NCBI GenBank assembly: GCA_035048815.1
Contig: JAUCBN010000034.1
Location: 10,828,737 to 10,892,736, forward strand
Direction of reading: 5' to 3'
Source: Abelmoschus esculentus
Lineage: Eukaryota; Streptophyta; Magnoliopsida; Malvales; Malvaceae
Length of the DNA stretch: 64,000 nt
Shown here one piece after another: positions 1 to 12,138 of this stretch (positions are counted from its first letter, which is position 1; each line of letters opens with the position of its first letter). The notes under the pieces are model-generated. The model was not told the origin of the DNA. It searched no databases and worked only from the letters and a program-made list of their open reading frames with translations. A program made the position numbers and the translations under genes.

Positions 1-1861
1 CTACGGTAACGTTTTTTCAAGATTTGTCCAGGAATATCATTCCTTCCTTTTTGTTTGGTATTGTACAATTTCTATCATTTAGGACAAAGATGCCTTAGAT
101 TTAAAGTATTTTTCTTTTCATAATATAAAAAATGAATCGATATTAAAAGGTGATAAAATCGAAGGCTAATACAACGATAAAGAAGAATTAATTGAGGATT
201 ACAGTACAAGAAAAAATGTGAGATTATTTATAATTTAATAATTTAAAATTATTTAATACATAAATTCGAGATCATAAACATTATCCAAATAAATTTAATA
301 TATTAATTGAATTAATACTAAGTTATTTTTTATATAAAATTTAAATAATATAATATAAATAATTTTATGATACAAATATTTTCAATTTTAATATCGAAAA
401 TTCTTTTTAGAAAGAAAAATATAAAATAAGGATAATTTAGTAAAATTTACTTTTAAGTAATCTAATATTCCTTTAACCAAACATTTTATCTTACATTCCA
501 GACATATAAACTAAACAAAGTAATATAACATTACCTATGGTAATGTTAGATTCCAGTAATCCTATTCCCATAGATAATCATCTTTTCTGTGAATGAAAAC
601 GTTTGACAATGGTTGCTCATATAAATAGCTAGACATAATTTTTTAAAATTGTTAAATAAAGATTTATCATTTTTAAATTTACTTAAAGAAGGACTTGAAT
701 GAGATTTATTTGATCGAGTGTCAATGATAATTATGTTATTTTATCTTATATAAATTCAAATTTTAATAATAATTAAATTGTAAATATTTGTTTACCCTTG
801 GACTATCATTGATATACAGAGTCGATAAATTTTGTATGTGGTTGATATCTATTTTTACATCAATTATTATCGCTAAATGTTTTGTTATATTTATGACGGC
901 GAGACATTTTTGATGACGTGATTATAAGAATGAAGAATTTTAGAATTAAATATTTATTTTAAAGTAATATATTTTGAAGAAAAAAATCCATGTTAATCCT
1001 TTGATGTCATTAAAAATGACACATCACCATCTTAAAGCATTAGTTTAATAATGAAAATGATATACGAACATACTAGTTTAGATGTTAAATATTTAATAAT
1101 CAAGTGTAATATGAGAATGGACAACTGGTTATAACGATTCTAAAGAAAATAAAAAAATGTGATGTAATACGGGTTAAATTCCTAAAATTAAAAAGGATAA
1201 CATTGTTGATTTCATAAGATTATAAAGACTAAATTAATACAATTAAAAATATTCAACATCATTATTATTAAATTATTACAAAGATAAAATTACCCTTAAG
1301 ACAATTTATTTCATAGATTCTTCATTGGTTTGAAAATTAAGAACTTTAAGACTGGTCTATCTAAAATTTCCCTATTTAACGATAATAGATTTGATGGACA
1401 AAAATTATCTCTTTCTATAATTTAAAACTAAAAAATTAAAGTCTAAATCTTAACCTTAAATTTTAAATCTTAACCCTAAAAATATAACTTACATATACTT
1501 TCATAAATTCTAATCATGAACCTTAACTTTAAACCTTAAATATATAACTCTTTTCTTTATCAAATAATTACGGTTTTTAGAAGATTAAGTCTTTATACGA
1601 AGAACCACTAAAAGGTTATACTCTTATTTGTAATCAGTCTAAATATATTACTAGCTGAATAAGAGGAAAAAATAAAACCTAAATAAATCAATATTTTTAT
1701 TATACACCTACTTTTAAATTAAAAAATCATCAAACATGAAGGAACAGAAGTTTATTAAACAATAAATTTAAAATTTAAGAAAAAAAAACTTATTTAATTG
1801 ATGTTTAAACTAAAAAATTATTATTATATCAAAAACATTGAGAGGGACAACAACAACACTC
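1..1861. other. AT-rich intergenic DNA, no gene seen
   Basis: Very AT-rich, with no coding stretch that resembles a protein. The segment at about 1427-1560 (CTTAACCCTAAA-type motifs) is an inverted member of a dispersed repeat family also found at 8080-8225, 11998-12130, 45710-45800 and 48963-49090. Confidence 0.6.
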
Positions 1862-2355
1862 TAGGGATGGGTACGGAACCCGAATTTGACAGGTTCGGGT
1901 CTAATTTGATCCAATCCGGTCAGATTTTTTTTTTAAGAAAATTCAGGTTCGGGTTGGGTTTTTTTAAAGAGTGGTCTCGAATTGGGTTCGGGTTTAAGGT
2001 GGAAAAAATCTGACCCATGACTAATAATATAATTTTTCCATATATATTTTAGGGATATTTGCAATAATGATCCTCTTTATATATTTTTTATACAATTAGG
2101 TCACTAAAATTATTTTTTTACAATTAAGTCACTAAAATTTTATTTTTTATAATTAAATCCCTAAATTTTATTTTTTTATAATTAAGTCCCTAAAATTTAA
2201 ATTTTTAATGATTCGTGTTGGGTCGGATTTTAGAGCTTAAAATCGGGTCGGGTCGGATTTTTTTCACCATAAACTCGAGTCTGATGATGGCTGGAGGGTA
2301 TGATTCTTAAGGATACAAATGGACCAAAAATTCGACCTGACTCGTGCCCTCTCTA
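1862..2355. mobile_element. hAT-like nonautonomous element with GGGTTCGGGT repeat core
   Basis: The left end TAGGGATGGGTACGGA is matched by the right end, whose reverse complement is TAGAGAGGGCACGAG. Flanking 8-mers CAACACTC and CACCTCTC agree at 6 of 8 positions. The arms hold degenerate GGGTTCGGGT/CGGGTCGGAT repeats. The centre (about 2090-2200) has four tandem variants of an AATTAAGTCCCTAAAATTTT unit. A 71-codon reading frame over the left arm is a by-product of the repeat. Confidence 0.55.
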
Positions 2356-3374
2356 CACCTCTCATCCACTAAATGGTTCTTCCTTTAGACATACCAATCA
2401 TCGTATTCATCAATCAAATAGTATAGTGGATTGAAGCGTCATATTTCTTAAACAACGACTAAGATTTGAATCCTATCATTAAACAAAAAAGATTTAAAGA
2501 ATTCTCTATAATGACATTTTACAGTATTCAATTGAAATAAATTATTGAGTTAAATATCGATAATGATAAAAAGATGCATGATTTCATTCTTCCTCATAAA
2601 CAAGTATTTTATTTTAATCGAAAATGAAATTGAATTTTCTTAAAATTTCATAAAATAATGTTTATAAGTGAATGAAGTTCCATACCTGACTTTGTCCCTC
2701 CCATTTGCTTGTTGTTGAAATGTTTCTGACCCCTGGGTTTGGGTTTGTTGATATCCTGTGTGTTTATTCCATTGGAAGGGTATAATTAAAAATGACTACC
2801 CAGGAGCAGGAAAATAGGATAGAGGAGAGACGGGCATTATTTATAGCATGAAGCCAAGGGATTGGGTTTCACCAGAAATTCTAAACCAATCTTGGTTGAT
2901 TATTCCAAGTAGTTTGTTGAAAGAGTTATTTTAGATATCAAGTCATTGCCAGACACAAGATGTTAATTTGGCATCTAAAAATAGAAAAGTAGTCATTTAG
3001 TATATCTTAAGCTTTCATTTCGCTAGAAATGTTTTATTTTGGTATACATGATGAAGTTTAGTATATTAATATTATCGTGTCAATGTTAAAAAAAAAAATA
3101 GATCAACGAATCATCTAGCTTTAGTGGTTAAAGGAATAATTGTTGTTCTTAAAGGTCATAAGTTTGAGCACCACTAATACCAGCATAGTGATTGAACGAT
3201 CAGTGTTCAATGTTTGAGAGTATTTTCTAAAACAGATAGTTAATTGATATTGTAACTATAGAACGTAAAATCGAATGAATTTATGGTTTAATTGATATTG
3301 TAACAGATAGTTTAATCGAATGAACAGATAATTTAAGTGCTTAATATTCTTCTATTAATGATTGGGAATGAATT
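2356..3374. other. intergenic, no gene recognised
   Basis: The stretch 2670-2990 is less AT-rich than its surroundings but has no convincing reading frame. The rest is AT-rich and includes the SINE-like candidate at 3095-3260. Confidence 0.5.
3095..3260 (+). repeat. possible tRNA-derived SINE relic
   Basis: TAGCTTTAGTGGTTAAAGG resembles an RNA polymerase III A box. About 35 bases later, GGTCATAAGTTTGAGCACC resembles a degraded B box. No poly-A or poly-T tail or target duplication could be fixed, so this is a weak call. Confidence 0.3.
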
Positions 3375-5369
3375 TGATAAGTAGTTTAAATAGTTCTATT
3401 TTTATATTTAGTTATGCATTTAATAGTTAGTTTATGGTGTTGATTCGTATCTTTTTATGTATTTTTTGTGCAGAATTTTAACTCTGGAAAATACACTTAA
3501 AAATAAAAATAAAAAATTATGGAGATTTTTCTCTATATTCAAGCCTAGGTTAATGAGCATGAATTTGGGCATAAATGTCTGATATGATATCCAATCAACA
3601 ACTTCTAAAAGACGATATTAGTAGCTTTCAGATAGGTTATCAGACGAAATTTAAAATTCAAATTTGAATTTTATCTTTTTAAGATTTTATTTAAATTTTT
3701 TAAGATTTATCTTTTATTATTTTTAAGGTTTTAGAAGACTATATAGATATTCGTTTAGAAAAAGTACAAATTATCTTATCTTTTATTCTTAGTTGTTTAT
3801 AGCTTTTAAAATTTTATAAAATTCTCTTTTTATTTTCTGTTTTATAGTTTCTATTTATTTTCATTTAAATGCTAAGTATGATTTTTATCATAATCATATT
3901 TAATTAATTTTTCTATTAGTAGGGTTTAAAAAATACTCAATAATTTTTTCTTATATTCTTAATTTTTTGAAAACTTAGATCAATAATTATTATTTTTATT
4001 AAAATATTTATGCTTGATGAGTGTCTAAAAGTCCTATTTTTTATACCATTTTTCCACTCGATTATTGCTAATAAAGGACAGATTTAAGGGTAATATTGGA
4101 TAATTCTACTTATTTTCCATATTTCAGCATCCGAATACGTAAATCATGAATTTATCTATTATTTGGCATAAAACAGATGCATTTGATGGTTTTCTTTCCT
4201 AGCCTAGGCAGGAAACCACATCGTATGAATGGTCAAACAAGAAGATGGATGCTGGAAAATAAGCTGAAATGTAGATAAAGCACCCGCCACGGCAGCACTT
4301 TGGATACCGCGGTAGCAGATTAAAGATGACAACTGGTGTTCGATAGATAGAGAAAAATATGTTGATTCTAACGGACAAAGAGCGAGAGAAAGACGGAGCC
4401 AATTTAAGAAGTTAAGCCCTGATCAAAGTCAAACGCGGGAAAGAAGAGTTATTTTAGGAAAAAGAATAAAGTATCATAGTTTAATTAGGAGATTGTGTTG
4501 TTTTCCTCTTAGAACTCTTTCATGGAAAACTTTAACATAGGGTTTGGCCTATATAAGTCACTCATTAGGGCTAGACAAGGACATCGATAGAAGGGAGGAG
4601 AGTTAGAATCTCATAGCATAACCCTTAACCGGCGACTACACCATTATGTTCTAAATCCCTCTCGAGGTTTAGGTTGTTTGTGGAGTAGTTGGGGAAGAAA
4701 GTTGTATTATATTTGATATTTATGAATGCAAGTCTATTTTCATAGTTTATTCTCTTTTGGCAATCACTCTTCTTTGCATATGAGCTCGAGATGATAGTAT
4801 GTGAAGAAAAATCTATTTGTCTAATATCGGGAGAGTTAGGCTCACGAAACGAGAGAATATGGTCTTTACTCAAGGGCTTTGACTAATCCGGTTTAGAGAT
4901 AAACCATCTAGGATTTCAGCGACTAACAAGATGCATGTGTTTGGTTGTTATTCACCTTTGGTTCACGCCGGGAGGTATCATCAAGACGTGGGTTCCAACA
5001 GTTCTCTTCGCTTAGGGATAAGGAAGAAGACATACAAGGATGCTCTGTCGAACTATGAAAAGTTGAATTATCGATAAGGCATAATCCCGCCTAAGCAGCT
5101 GGGGCGACCCTTAATGTAACCCGCCGAGGCGGCAAGTCAACCCATTACATTAATAAATGAATAATTAGTACAACTCGATTCCCCTCAACGAAGCTTCCAA
5201 CCTGGCCTCACTTCTATCATTCTTGTTTTCTTTCTTTTATTTAATTTTCAAGTAGTTAATTTAGTTATTCAACCCCATCAAATTACTTGTGTTTTTATTT
5301 TTATAAGTACAGGAGTAAGAAATAGTGAAGTCAACCCAATCCCTCTGGGTTCGACATCTTAAATACTAC
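3375..5369 (+). mobile_element. possible solo LTR of a Ty3-type retrotransposon
   Basis: About 2 kb beginning TGATAAGTAG and ending near TACTACA. Close to the 3' end is CCCTCTGGGTTCGACATCTT, a motif I associate with the end of LTRs of Tat/Athila-type elements. The 5-mer AATTT flanks both ends (3371-3375 and 5370-5374), compatible with a 5-bp duplication, though in AT-rich DNA this is weak. GC-richer stretches at 4180-5130 contain no recognisable gag or pol. No second LTR is present. Confidence 0.4.
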
Positions 5370-5564
5370 AATTTGGCAAAAGGTGAAATCACATAGGACT
5401 TCTCAACCGTCACCAATGCTTTCATTTCAAAAAGCTAGCATTAACTTGAATGTTTTTTAGATTTATAGTTAAGAGTAAGAATCGGCTTTTAGCATTCGAC
5501 TTCCTATGGAAACACTTAGTGACCATGGATAATGAAGAACCAAATATAATATTGGCTTCTGAAC

Positions 5565-5783
5565 AATTATCTGATTTAAACTCGAATCGTTTGAACCGAC
5601 TTGAAATGGATTCGAATAGAAATGAACTCGATTTGAAATGGACCTGACCTGGACCTGACCCACACCCAACTCGAATCGAGTCAAAACATCAAATTAACTT
5701 AAAATGACTAGTATCCAATTTTACCCGACCTGACAGTACCCGACCTGAAACCTATCTGATTAACTATTTTTACATCTACAAGT
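5565..5783 (+). mobile_element. truncated right arm of the 16291-19815 hAT family
   Basis: Closely similar to the right arm at about 19620-19815. Shared landmarks, in order, are CGAATCGAGTCAAAACATCA, TTTTACCCGACCTGA and a terminal TTTTTACATCTA. No left end is present upstream, so it is a truncated copy. Confidence 0.6.
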
Positions 5784-6386
5784 AATATTCTCTTGATCCG
5801 AAGCCAATATTATATTTTTAAGGGTAAATTACACGGATAGCCGCAATACTATGGGGTTGGTATCGAAATGGCCATAATACTTTAAAAAGAATCAAATACA
5901 CCGGTAAATTATTAATTTGGTATTAAAATAGTCACCGACCGTTAAAGACTAAACGGACTGATGACATGGTCGTTAAAATTAAGATAGAATAATTACACAT
6001 TTACTCCCTGTTATTCACACATTTACAATTTAGACCTAAATTGAACCTTAGAATTTGGGTTTTAGTTCAATATAATCCTTTTTAATTAGGAAATAATTTT
6101 AAATAGTTTTTGCTTTTATTAGAGGTCAATTTTAATTATTTAATTAATAATTAGATTTAAAATAAACATTAGGTTAATAAGTGGGACATAAATTTTAAAT
6201 TCAGTTCAAGTAGGTCCTTTAATTCATAATTTGCAGTTTCTTAGATTAAGCCTTTTAGATGTTAATTAATTCACATGGTTTTTAATTTAGTTAATTATAA
6301 CTTTATAATATTGAATAATCTCTAATAGAATTTATCCATTTTTGGTAGGTCAAGTGACCTACCAGGACCTACGGTAGATACACCCC
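5784..6386. other. intergenic transposon debris
   Basis: From about 5819 the sequence AGGGTAAATTACACGGATAG resembles the outer end of Mutator-like elements such as the one at 12139. No matching far end was found. A perfect palindrome lies at 6343-6364. No gene is seen. Confidence 0.45.
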
Positions 6387-6703
6387 TGAGTTCAAGGGTT
6401 AAATTCATATTTTATTTAAAGTTTAGAGATGAAATTATTATTTATCTAAAATTTTTTGGTAAAAATAAAAATCAAACCTTTTTGCTAACTATATGTCAAG
6501 CAAACATTTAACATCTTAGTGACCAAAACGTCATAAACGATTCAAAAGGTTATAAAAAGCAAACTTAAAGACTGCAATATAAGCCAACATACCAGCCATA
6601 CATAAAAGTCTGTAATGGAAGTTACACGTCCATGATACGAGCAGTACTATTTACTACAACAGATAGTGTAGTAAACGCCTTATTTTGTTCCAAATTCTAG
6701 TGT

Positions 6704-7568
6704 TTAAATATCAGCCACGAATCCAATGCTAAAATCAAATCCAATGCATGTCAACTCATGCTTGTTGACATCGAGCAACTTCATTTTCAGAGAGTATGTG
6801 CCCTGCACAAGATTAAAATTTGTCACAGATGATATCAAAGGGTGATGGTGGTGGAAAAAAAAGTTGCCGGCAACGATTAATCAGAACATTCGACAAGAAA
6901 ACAAGCAAGTTGCCGGCAACGATTAATCAGAACTTTTAAGTTTCCGACTTACAGGAAGGGTAAATCCTGGCAAAACTAGCGTCTGAGTAAACACAAAATC
7001 ACCAGTCGACACAGGGCAAGATGTCTCTTCGCAAAGGTCATGAGTCTCACTGTGAATGTGCCATCCAAAATACGAAACATCGGTCTCCAATGTCCCCCCA
7101 TTGATGGCTGCACCTGTACATACCGCCATACCATATCAAATAACATATATCATCAATTAACAAATAGACATGTGGAAGAAAAGCCCTGATTGTTACCTGT
7201 TGTTGCTGAGACACTGAAGGTAGCCGGAGCCCCACGGACGACCGGGTAAGGCGAAATCTCGACACCGTGAACCTTTACATCATACTCAGCTTCCTCATCT
7301 ATAGTATGTATAATTCATAATTGTTTTACAGATTAAAACAATTCTAGAACTGAGAGCTGATTTCATACTAATATAAACTGTATGAACAAATACATTTCTT
7401 GTTCAAAATCAATTTAATTTCAAAAACAAAGAGGGGAAGCCTAGGATTTGCCATTTGGAGAAACTAACCGCAATAGCTAACGTCTGTCGCGACGGTGAAC
7501 GGAACAACTAGAATCGACGACAGGAGCAAGAGGGGTGCAATGAACCGGTTGTAGTGGATCATCTCCAT
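6704..7568 (-). CDS. ML-domain (MD-2-related lipid-recognition) secreted protein, copy 1
   Basis: Four exons on the minus strand: 7568-7469, 7298-7197, 7113-6953 and 6802-6704. All introns are GT-AG and the phases join to give 153 residues. Residues 1-27 form a hydrophobic signal peptide (MEMIHYNRFIAPLLLL...). The mature part has the plant ML-fold signature: a DVSYC start, YDVKVHGVEISPYPVVRG, VSYFGWHIHSETHDLCEETSC, a LPGFTLP turn and ELTCIGFDFSIGF. Conserved cysteines suggest disulfides. The family (Arabidopsis At3g11780/ROSY1-like) binds sterols or phospholipids in the secretory or vacuolar lumen. The length equals the usual plant family length. The gene is a tandem paralogue of the gene at 20317-21919 with identical exon structure. 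Intron 3 carries a 27-bp direct duplication. Ligand specificity cannot be read from sequence. Confidence 0.93.
6861..6933. repeat. 27-bp direct repeat in intron 3 of ML copy 1
   Basis: A 27-base sequence (core TTGCCGGCAACGATTAATC) occurs perfectly at 6861-6887 and again at 6907-6933, 46 bases apart start to start. Copy 2 has a single, diverged version next to its exon 3, so this is a recent local duplication. Confidence 0.9.
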
Positions 7569-7608
7569 CTGGTGTGGATTTTACAGAAAACTATAGTTGG
7601 AAGATAGA

Positions 7609-7617
7609 TATTTATAA
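7609..7617 (-). promoter_or_regulatory. TATA box of ML gene copy 1
   Basis: On the minus strand TATAAATAT lies about 45 bases upstream of the start codon. The same motif sits at the same distance upstream of the paralogue, so the core promoter was duplicated together with the gene. Confidence 0.5.
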
Positions 7618-7896
7618 TTGAAGTTTGAGAAGATTTTGAGGATTTGTTGGGTAATTGGGTTTGCTGGAACAGAGATAGTGCAGGGGAAGTCTTTCCGGGG
7701 AAGAAAGGTTTTAATAGTTGTTGGGAAGAGATATGGTTCGATTATCAAACTTTTTCTTTATGTATAAATATTATAAATATGATTAGTTTTAAAACTTTAA
7801 TTTTCAAGCCTACAACGTTCTAATTTTATTATTTGATATTATTATTGGTGGTTGAAAATTATTTTTTTTCAATTACTCAATTTTTTAAAATAAATT

Positions 7897-8063
7897 AGTT
7901 TGATCAGGTACCTAGTATTAGAACCAGTTCCCACCAGTAACGGGACCGATTATTAAAATTTAGAACTCAGGGTGACCGGGATTGGTTCCAATTTTCATGA
8001 ATCGGTGGTTACAGTGACCAATTCTATTCAAATTGATCGGATACCCGGTATTTCTCACCTCTA
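7897..8063. mobile_element. hAT-like relic upstream of ML copy 1
   Basis: The right end reads GGTATTTCTCACCTCTA, the reverse complement of a TAGAGGTGAGAAATACC terminus. The body contains degenerate GGTACC, GAACCAGT and GACCGG words. The left end and flanking duplication are not convincing. Confidence 0.4.
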
Positions 8064-8991
8064 ATTTTAAGTGTTCATTTTAAATTAATAGATTTAGAGT
8101 TTATAATTTAAGGTTAAAGGTTATAGCAATGGTTTAAAAAATTAGAGATAAGATATATTTTTTAGAATTTAAGATTTAAGATATAAAAAATTAAAATTAG
8201 AATTTAAAATTTAATCTTTTAAAATATTTAATAAAAAATACGAAAAGAAATATAATTAAATGATAAAAAAAATTCAGAGATACTTTTTTATTGAATTAAA
8301 AAATTTATATCATATACCATGTGATATCCACTTCTGATTAAAAAATGTAATCTTCACATTGGAAGAGTTCCCAAGCCACATGTTTTCGACGTCATAGTTT
8401 GATTGAGAGAAATCATCTCCCTATCATGTATGCTTAAATCTAGGGACGGTTCAAAAGTTTTGGAGACCCTGTGTAATTTATTAAAATATGATCCTTAGAA
8501 ATAATTGTTCATAACTTCAGCTAGTTATAAAATTATAGCTTATAAAAGCAAATATCCTTAAGTTTTTTTGCGATCGTTTTTATTGTGTCTGTCTAAAATC
8601 TCACTAGTTCTACAGAAGTAATAGTAATAAAAATAATCAATAATATTTTATAATCAATTGTCGCATTTAAGAAATAATTATAACATTTTAACAATTATAA
8701 CTTATCTTTCTTAATAGTATTTTTAAAAATTTTAATAAATTTCGAGATTAATATCATATAACAAATGTAGTTTATCAAAATTTTGAGTCTTTGTTTTAAA
8801 ATGTCTTATGCATTGGCTCCTATTACGCCTATCCAGAATTTCACTGTATAAACCCATGCAACCTAAAGAGAGCCTTGCCCAGTTAGCAGGTTTCTGATCA
8901 GCAGTAAAATGCAGGACCTATTTTAGCAGTGTAAATCTCTCATTCCAAGACCACCCACAGATTTCATAGTGCAAATACGATTAGACTGGCA
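8064..8991. other. intergenic, two dispersed repeats
   Basis: Contains the AATTTAAGATTTAAGATATA family at 8080-8225 and a second dispersed repeat at 8448-8838. The end of the ML duplication lies at 8358. No gene is seen. Confidence 0.5.
8448..8838 (+). repeat. dispersed repeat, copy A
   Basis: Similar along its whole length to 26860-27218 in the same orientation. Shared landmarks include AATTTATTAAAATATGA, AATAGTAATA, ATAATTATAAC and TTTTAACAATTATAACT, then GAGATTAATATCA and TGTAGTTTATCAAA. Noncoding; class unknown. Confidence 0.7.
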
Positions 8992-10325
8992 AATTTGATC
9001 TAAAAATCAAAAACTGAATCGATTTATCTAAATCAAAACCTCTAATTGAATTCGAGCAAGATGATTTTAACGTGATCCGAAACTCGAATCAAAATCGAAA
9101 TTGAAATCGAAACTAATCCAAATTTTAGAAGAATCGATATAGACTCATAATCGATTTAACCCGAACCGAAAGCAACCCAAAATTAATTTTCCCTAAACCG
9201 ATCTAAACCGAACATCAATCCAATTTTAACCTGATAATTGAGTCAAAGTGAATAAATAATTTATTTTTACTATTGTTTATTTTTAACAATATGATAAATA
9301 GTAAAATAATATATTTTTTATTATTTTTTTGTATTATAATAATACTAATAAATAGTAAATACCAAAACCCTTGAATCTAATAATAATAATAACAATTTAG
9401 TCATTAATTCAAAATTAAGTCATTCAAATAAAATTTAACTCAATTTAATCTTGTATCTCAAATAATGTTTTTAGACTAAAATTTCTAATTTTTAGGGTTT
9501 AATAAATAGGGATTTCAACTGAAATTAGGGATTTCTCTAATTTAGAATTTACGATTATTACAAGTAAACACAAATGATCCCACAATTTGGATCAACTAAA
9601 ATAACAGTGCTACACAGCCTCCCTTCTTTAACCATGATGAACAAAAAAAACAAAAAAAAAAGTTTATAGAACACCTTCATTGACAGTGGTGTAAAAAGAT
9701 AACAGAAGAGGCGAAAAATGCGACAAAGACGATGGTGACAAAGCATTTGAAGCTTAAACGATAACCACAACTAATATTTACAAACCAAAAACATGGACAA
9801 ATATAAATAAGATCACCACCGATAAAAACCAAAAGCAACACTCACGACCAAAACATAAACAAATTCTATATATAATTCTATTTTTTCTCTTTTCACGACC
9901 ATATGATCCCTTATACTTTTTTCTCTTTTTATTTTTATCCTCAAACAAATAAAAAAATATATTTTTACAAGAATATATGATTAATTATATATAATATACA
10001 CGATTAGGTTCATATTCAAGTCCAACTCAAACTAAATTAACCCGAAAATTCAAAGATTGACCCAAACCGATCCGAACGACCCGACATGAACCCGACTCAA
10101 AAACATCCGATCCGATATTGACCCGACCTAAAAGCAACCGATCCGATATTGACCCGAATCACCGATCCAATATCCGAACCAACCCGAATTATCATATAAC
10201 CGAAATAAAACCAAAACTCGAACCGATCCGAACCGAATCTAAAGTGAATGCAAACAAACCCGAAATAAACCGAATTAAAACAATCCAAACCGAAATCAAA
10301 TCGAATGATCCGCTTGTCACCTCTA
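8992..10325. mobile_element. hAT-like nonautonomous element with CCGAACCGAT repeat arms
   Basis: Left TAGACTGGCAAATTTGATC and right, reversed, TAGAGGTGACAAGCGGATC are alignable termini. The flanking 8-mers AATACGAT and AATAGGAA agree at 6 of 8. Both arms (9000-9240 and 10030-10320) are degenerate AACCGAATCC repeats and the middle is AT-rich. Reading frames on both strands in the right arm come from the repeat. Confidence 0.5.
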
Positions 10326-10978
10326 AATAGGAATCCAGCTGATCTTAGAACCAGCAACATGGGAGTCTTGTGTCTTCTAAAAAGACTTCAGCAAAATTGC
10401 TCGACTTTCTACGTAATAGATTTGGCAAAGGAAGTTATCGACACCAAAAGTTGAAAATACTAAACAAAACAAACTTGATAAGTTAGAGAGTACCGGCATA
10501 TCTCAAATCGTAACACCTCGAATTTTTATCCTAAATAAAAAAAAATCTTAATTTTAAAATTTTATGTAATTCTGAAACTCTAACAATTGGGTTAATTCTT
10601 TAATTATAGTGATAATAAAAATAGTATTATTGTAGGATTATTTTCATGAAAATCAATACAACTGAGTCTCGTACTTTTGATCATGAAAAATACATTATTC
10701 AGTTGGTTGAATTACTTTGATTAAATTATGTTTTTTTTCTGTGTTAGAAATAAATAATTTTATTTGTGTATTTTTTTCCTACGCTATATATAATTTTGTA
10801 ATATATAATTTTGTAAAATAAAATTTTACGACTTTTAAGATTATTTTTTTATGTTACGAATTTTATAAGTATTGTGTTAAACTATGTTATAAGAATTTCA
10901 GAGTTGTGATGTTCATATTTAGTACGACAAATTGTGATGGGATTTTGTGTTTTTATCATAGTATGCTAACAAAAGATT
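10326..10978. other. AT-rich intergenic DNA, nothing recognised
   Basis: No coding or structural signal beyond short AT-rich repeats. Confidence 0.5.
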
Positions 10979-11790
10979 TAGGGATGGCAAACAAACGGGG
11001 TAAGTGTGGATACCCCTTCTCCATATTCACACATACCTAAAATTTTTATATCCATCATCTAACTTACTCATCACCCACGGTGGGTATAATTTTTAAATCC
11101 ACACCCGTCTACTTGAGTACATTTTCAAATTCATTCCTACACCTATCACTTAAACCATATACACTTGTATCTGCCTATAAGCAACTATTAATATCGAATT
11201 ATGTAAAAAAAATCATAGAATTTTATAAGGAAGAATAAAACTTTTTATACTATATTGATTGAAGTATATATCTAACTAACTAACAATAGCTAACTTAATT
11301 AAAACTCAAATTCATCGGTATAAAATCTACTTAACTATAACTAATTAATTATTTATAGCTAACTTAGCTAAAGCATATTTACACTTTTATATATCCTACT
11401 TATCCACCCATATTATAAATTTATAACTTAATTAATTCAAGTTCGATCGCAAATCATCATTTTTTCAAACTAAATTAATTGAGTTCAATGTCTATAAACT
11501 TAAAGATTAACATAGATTTTTTTTAAAAAAAAAATTATTGTAGTATATAAAACATTATAATAAAATGCATAATCAAAGTCTATAAACATAGATAGTTCAA
11601 AATTCATATGGTGAATGGATGCGGGACGAACGAATATGAGACAGATGGATATGATGCGAATAAGGTTTTAAACCCATCACTAACCCACTACCTATAATGG
11701 GTATGGTATTTTACATCCATACCCGCCCATTATCCACTAAATTCATACTCATTCCCATCCCAATTAAAATGGATACGGTATAAAATCTAT
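10979..11790. mobile_element. probable hAT-like element with TACCC/GGGTA repeat core
   Basis: Begins TAGGGATGGCAAACAAACGG, a classic TAGGGATGGCAA terminus. Degenerate words such as ATACCCGCCCA and GGGTATGG occupy both arms. AAAAGATT precedes the element and AAAAGTAT follows 11790 (6 of 8). The right terminus itself is poorly preserved. Confidence 0.45.
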
Positions 11791-11997
11791 AAAAGTATAC
11801 TTATTTATTTCTCTAAACAGATTTAAGAATTTTTATAAAAAAAACAAAGAGATCATCCGTGAAGTAAAAGGAGAGTAAATCCAACCTTCTTGCATTTATG
11901 GTGATACTGAAAGATCCCTTACTCCCTTCCAAATTTAGTATATTAGAAAGAAAAGTATAAATTATTTACTCTTTTATTATCTTCATTAGCGTCTAAT

Positions 11998-12130
11998 TTT
12001 TAAATAGTGGGTTTAGGATTTAAGGTAAGAAGTTGTGGTTAGGGTTTAAAAAATTATAGGTATGATGTATTTTTTAGAGTGTAGGATTTAAGATATAAAA
12101 ATTATAATTAGAGTTTAAAATTTAATTTTT
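11998..12130 (+). repeat. GGTTTAAGATTTAAGATATA-type dispersed repeat
   Basis: Resembles 8080-8225 in the same orientation and 1427-1560, 45710-45800 and 48963-49090 in inverse orientation. The complements read CCCTAAA-like but are too irregular for telomeric DNA. The 45710 and 48963 copies form the interior of foldback elements. Confidence 0.6.
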
Positions 12131-12138
12131 AATAATTT

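Larger units (their letters stand above)
6387..8358. repeat. ML-locus duplication unit, copy 1
   Basis: Collinear with 15573-22637. Left flank (6387-6515 and 15573-15700), 3' flank, all exons, promoter and upstream flank (8309-8358 and 22587-22637, sharing TCATATACCATG and TGTAATCTTCAC) are recognisable in both. The upstream part of this copy also contains a hAT-like relic (7897-8063) and a dispersed repeat (8080-8225) that copy 2 lacks in the same form. Confidence 0.8.

Noticed and set aside
1427..1560. CTTAACCCTAAA-type sequence as interstitial telomere
   Set aside because: The period is irregular, and related sequences form the interior of foldback transposons.
3095..3260. tRNA gene
   Set aside because: A/B-box-like words are present but no cloverleaf can be drawn; kept only as a possible SINE relic.
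10097..10360. Overlapping frames of 70-87 codons on opposite strands
   Set aside because: They arise from the stop-poor CCGAACCGAT repeat; the sequence behaves as a transposon arm.
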